Shown here: positions 5,240-6,448 of the stretch, piece by piece
Position numbering within the stretch: the first letter of the stretch is position 1
Layout of the letters: every line of letters starts with the position of its first letter
NCBI GenBank assembly: GCA_002469605.1
Contig: DKMV01000095.1
Location: 1-6,448 of the forward strand
Direction of reading: 5' to 3'
From: Leclercia sp. UBA7405
GTDB taxonomy: Bacteria; Pseudomonadota; Gammaproteobacteria; Enterobacterales; Enterobacteriaceae
Length of the DNA: 6,448 bases
Notes under the pieces: model-generated
Database searches by the model: none
The model's input: the letters and a program-made list of their open reading frames with translations, nothing else
What the model was told of the DNA's origin: nothing
Position numbers and translations under genes: made by a program

Positions 5240-6079
5240 ATGCGCGAGACGCCACAACCTGAATTTCTTGAGCTTATTACTTTAAATGACACCCTGGTGT
5301 CGTTCAGCCGGCTGTTTGCCAATACCGTGCGTTATCACCACTGGCACCAGTGCCTGGAGATCCTCTATATCGAAGAGGGCTTTGGCGTCGCCATCGTGGA
5401 TAACCGCCATTACACCATGCGTCCCGGACGGCTCTTTTTCTTCCCGCCCTTTACCCTGCACAAGGTGATGGTGGATGAGCAGGCCGAGGCGAGCTATCGC
5501 CGCACCATTATTCATCTCGACCACCACGCGGTGTTAAAAGCGCTGCGCGACTTTCCGCATACCCGCCAGCGGCTGGAGCACCTCTCCCGGCGCGGCGGCC
5601 CGGCGTGGGTGGTGGATCTGGCCCACTGCCATAGCCATATCGATCACCTGTACAGCTGTTATCAGCCCCCGCTCAACGCCGAGCGCATCGCCAGCCTGCT
5701 GATTAGCCTGTTTGCCATGCTGCCGCAGGATAACGCCGGTGAAAACGGCAGCAGCAGCGGCATCGCCAGCCAGGTGATGTTCTGGCTGGATGAGCACTAT
5801 CGCGAGAAGTTCCGCCTGGACGCGCTGGCCGAAGAGCTCGGCAAATCGCGCAGCTACGTCTCGCGCAAGTTCCACGCCGAAACGGGCGAGAAGATCCATG
5901 ACTACCTGAATACTTTACGGCTACGAAAAGCGTGCGAGTATCTGCTGCACAGCGAAGAGAGCGTGAAGAGCATTGCCGCCCGGGTGGGTTTTTCTGACGT
6001 GACCTGGTTTATTAGCGCATTTAAGAAAGGGATTGGCGAGACGCCGCTACAGTACCGTAAGAACCACTGGCCGGCGTAA
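5240..6079 (+). CDS. AraC-family transcriptional regulator with cupin sensor domain
   Basis: This 279-aa cytosolic regulator has an N-terminal cupin-type ligand domain (about 15-100) that includes HHWHQCLEILYIEEG (33-47), with H34, H36 and E40 in the usual sugar-sensing HxH...E arrangement, and RPGRLFFFPPFTLH (61-74). The C-terminal DNA-binding domain has two helix-turn-helix units, LDALAEELGKSRSYVSRKF (193-211) and SVKSIAARVGFSDVTWFISA (241-260), ending in the family-typical GETPLQYR (266-273). It is transcribed divergently from the DUF2264-symporter-GH88 operon, so it is most likely its substrate-responsive activator, as with RhaS or MelR. The ligand is unknown. The ATG has no strong Shine-Dalgarno close by: GAGAGGGG lies about 23 nt upstream and only a GAG sits at a usable distance. 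Translation may therefore be weak, or initiation may lie slightly upstream at a non-ATG codon. Confidence 0.94.
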   Translation: MRETPQPEFLELITLNDTLVSFSRLFANTVRYHHWHQCLEILYIEEGFGVAIVDNRHYTMRPGRLFFFPPFTLHKVMVDEQAEASYRRTIIHLDHHAVLKALRDFPHTRQRLEHLSRRGGPAWVVDLAHCHSHIDHLYSCYQPPLNAERIASLLISLFAMLPQDNAGENGSSSGIASQVMFWLDEHYREKFRLDALAEELGKSRSYVSRKFHAETGEKIHDYLNTLRLRKACEYLLHSEESVKSIAARVGFSDVTWFISAFKKGIGETPLQYRKNHWPA

Positions 6080-6107
6080 AAAAAGCCCTGCGATGCAGGG
6101 CTTTTTT
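6079..6107. terminator. Bidirectional Rho-independent terminator between araC and parE
   Basis: GCCCTGC (6085-6091) and GCAGGGC (6095-6101) form a 7-bp GC-rich stem with a GAT loop. It is flanked by an A run on the left (6079-6084) and a T run on the right (6102-6107), so a U tract follows the hairpin in either direction. It begins at the last base of the araC stop codon and ends 11 bp before the parE stop, serving both convergent genes. Confidence 0.93.
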
Positions 6108-6118
6108 GTAGCGATGTA

Positions 6119-6448
6119 TCAGGCTTCGATATCCGCCATATCGCCTTTTTCCTGCAGCCAGTTGCGGCGATCTTCCGAACGCTTCTTGGCCAGCAGCATA
6201 TCCATTACCGCATTGGTCTGCTGCTCATCTTCGTCGCTGATGGTCAGCTGAACCAGACGGCGGGTATTCGGGTCGAGGGTGGTTTCACGCAGCTGCATCG
6301 GGTTCATCTCGCCCAGCCCTTTAAAGCGCTGCACGTTTGGCTTGCCCTTTTTACGCTTCAGCTGCTCCAGCACACCCGCTTTCTCCTCTTCCGTCAGCGC
6401 GTAATAGACCTCTTTGCCGAGATCGATACGGTAGAGCGGCGGCAGCGC
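6119..6448 (-). CDS. parE: DNA topoisomerase IV subunit B (ParE), C-terminal part
   Basis: The last 109 codons and stop are visible; the rest of the gene lies beyond the right edge. ParE is the ATPase and cleavage-supporting subunit of topoisomerase IV, which with ParC decatenates replicated chromosomes. The fragment spans [18 protein letters not shown], the type IIA topoisomerase TOPRIM-end motif [27 protein letters not shown] and the terminal [18 protein letters not shown]. This is nearly identical to E. coli ParE as I recall it, with substitutions only in the acidic [14 protein letters not shown] segment and the last residues (ADIEA). It is a core housekeeping gene and marks the chromosomal anchor beside which the sugar cluster sits. 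Confidence 0.97.
   Translation of the reverse strand, partial: ALPPLYRIDLGKEVYYALTEEEKAGVLEQLKRKKGKPNVQRFKGLGEMNPMQLRETTLDPNTRRLVQLTISDEDEQQTNAVMDMLLAKKRSEDRRNWLQEKGDMADIEA

Noticed and set aside
5534..5899. Minus-strand open frame inside the AraC-family gene
   Set aside because: It falls within a complete regulator with both HTH units. The antisense product shows no domain.
745..6118. Genomic island ends, att sites or flanking repeats around the sugar cluster
   Set aside because: I found no integrase, tRNA target, IS remnant or convincing direct repeat. Base composition of the genes looks similar to the neighbours.

Overview
The window comes from a GC-rich enterobacterial chromosome, probably in the Klebsiella/Enterobacter group or a close relative. 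The evidence is the ParE C-terminus at the right edge and a Kbp/YgaU-like LysM domain at the left edge, both very close to the E. coli proteins as I remember them. Codon use and Shine-Dalgarno sequences are also enteric. I see no insertion sequence, integrase, tRNA, CRISPR array or phage gene.

Layout. Positions 1-187 (+) are the end of a LysM-domain protein. Positions 217-744 (+) encode a small protein with a GGCT-like GWGSL motif. Three minus-strand genes follow, which in transcription order are a DUF2264 protein (5073 to 3256), a LacY-type MFS sugar:H+ symporter (3225 to 1972) and a GH88 unsaturated glucuronyl hydrolase (1943 to 756). The gaps between them are 30 and 28 bp, so they look like one operon. 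An AraC-family regulator (5240-6079, +) is divergent from them. The 166-bp intergenic region between carries a good CRP-like site, a candidate promoter on each strand and a perfect inverted repeat. A strong bidirectional terminator (6079-6107) separates araC from the convergent parE, whose last 109 codons reach the window edge.

How the genes fit together. GH88 enzymes remove the 4,5-unsaturated uronic acid that polysaccharide lyases leave at the non-reducing end of oligosaccharides. All four cluster products lack a signal peptide. The simplest reading is a compact intracellular catabolic module: the symporter imports a small uronate-containing saccharide, the DUF2264 protein processes it (possibly as a lyase or hydrolase, role unproven), GH88 releases the unsaturated uronate, and the AraC protein plus CRP control expression. 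The window has no secreted lyase, no oligosaccharide porin and no kdu/kdg-type enzymes for the released sugar, so those would have to lie elsewhere.

The most interesting items are the DUF2264 protein in this defined context, its corrected start, the jointly missing D237/K358 charge pair in the LacY-type transporter, and the organisation of the divergent control region.
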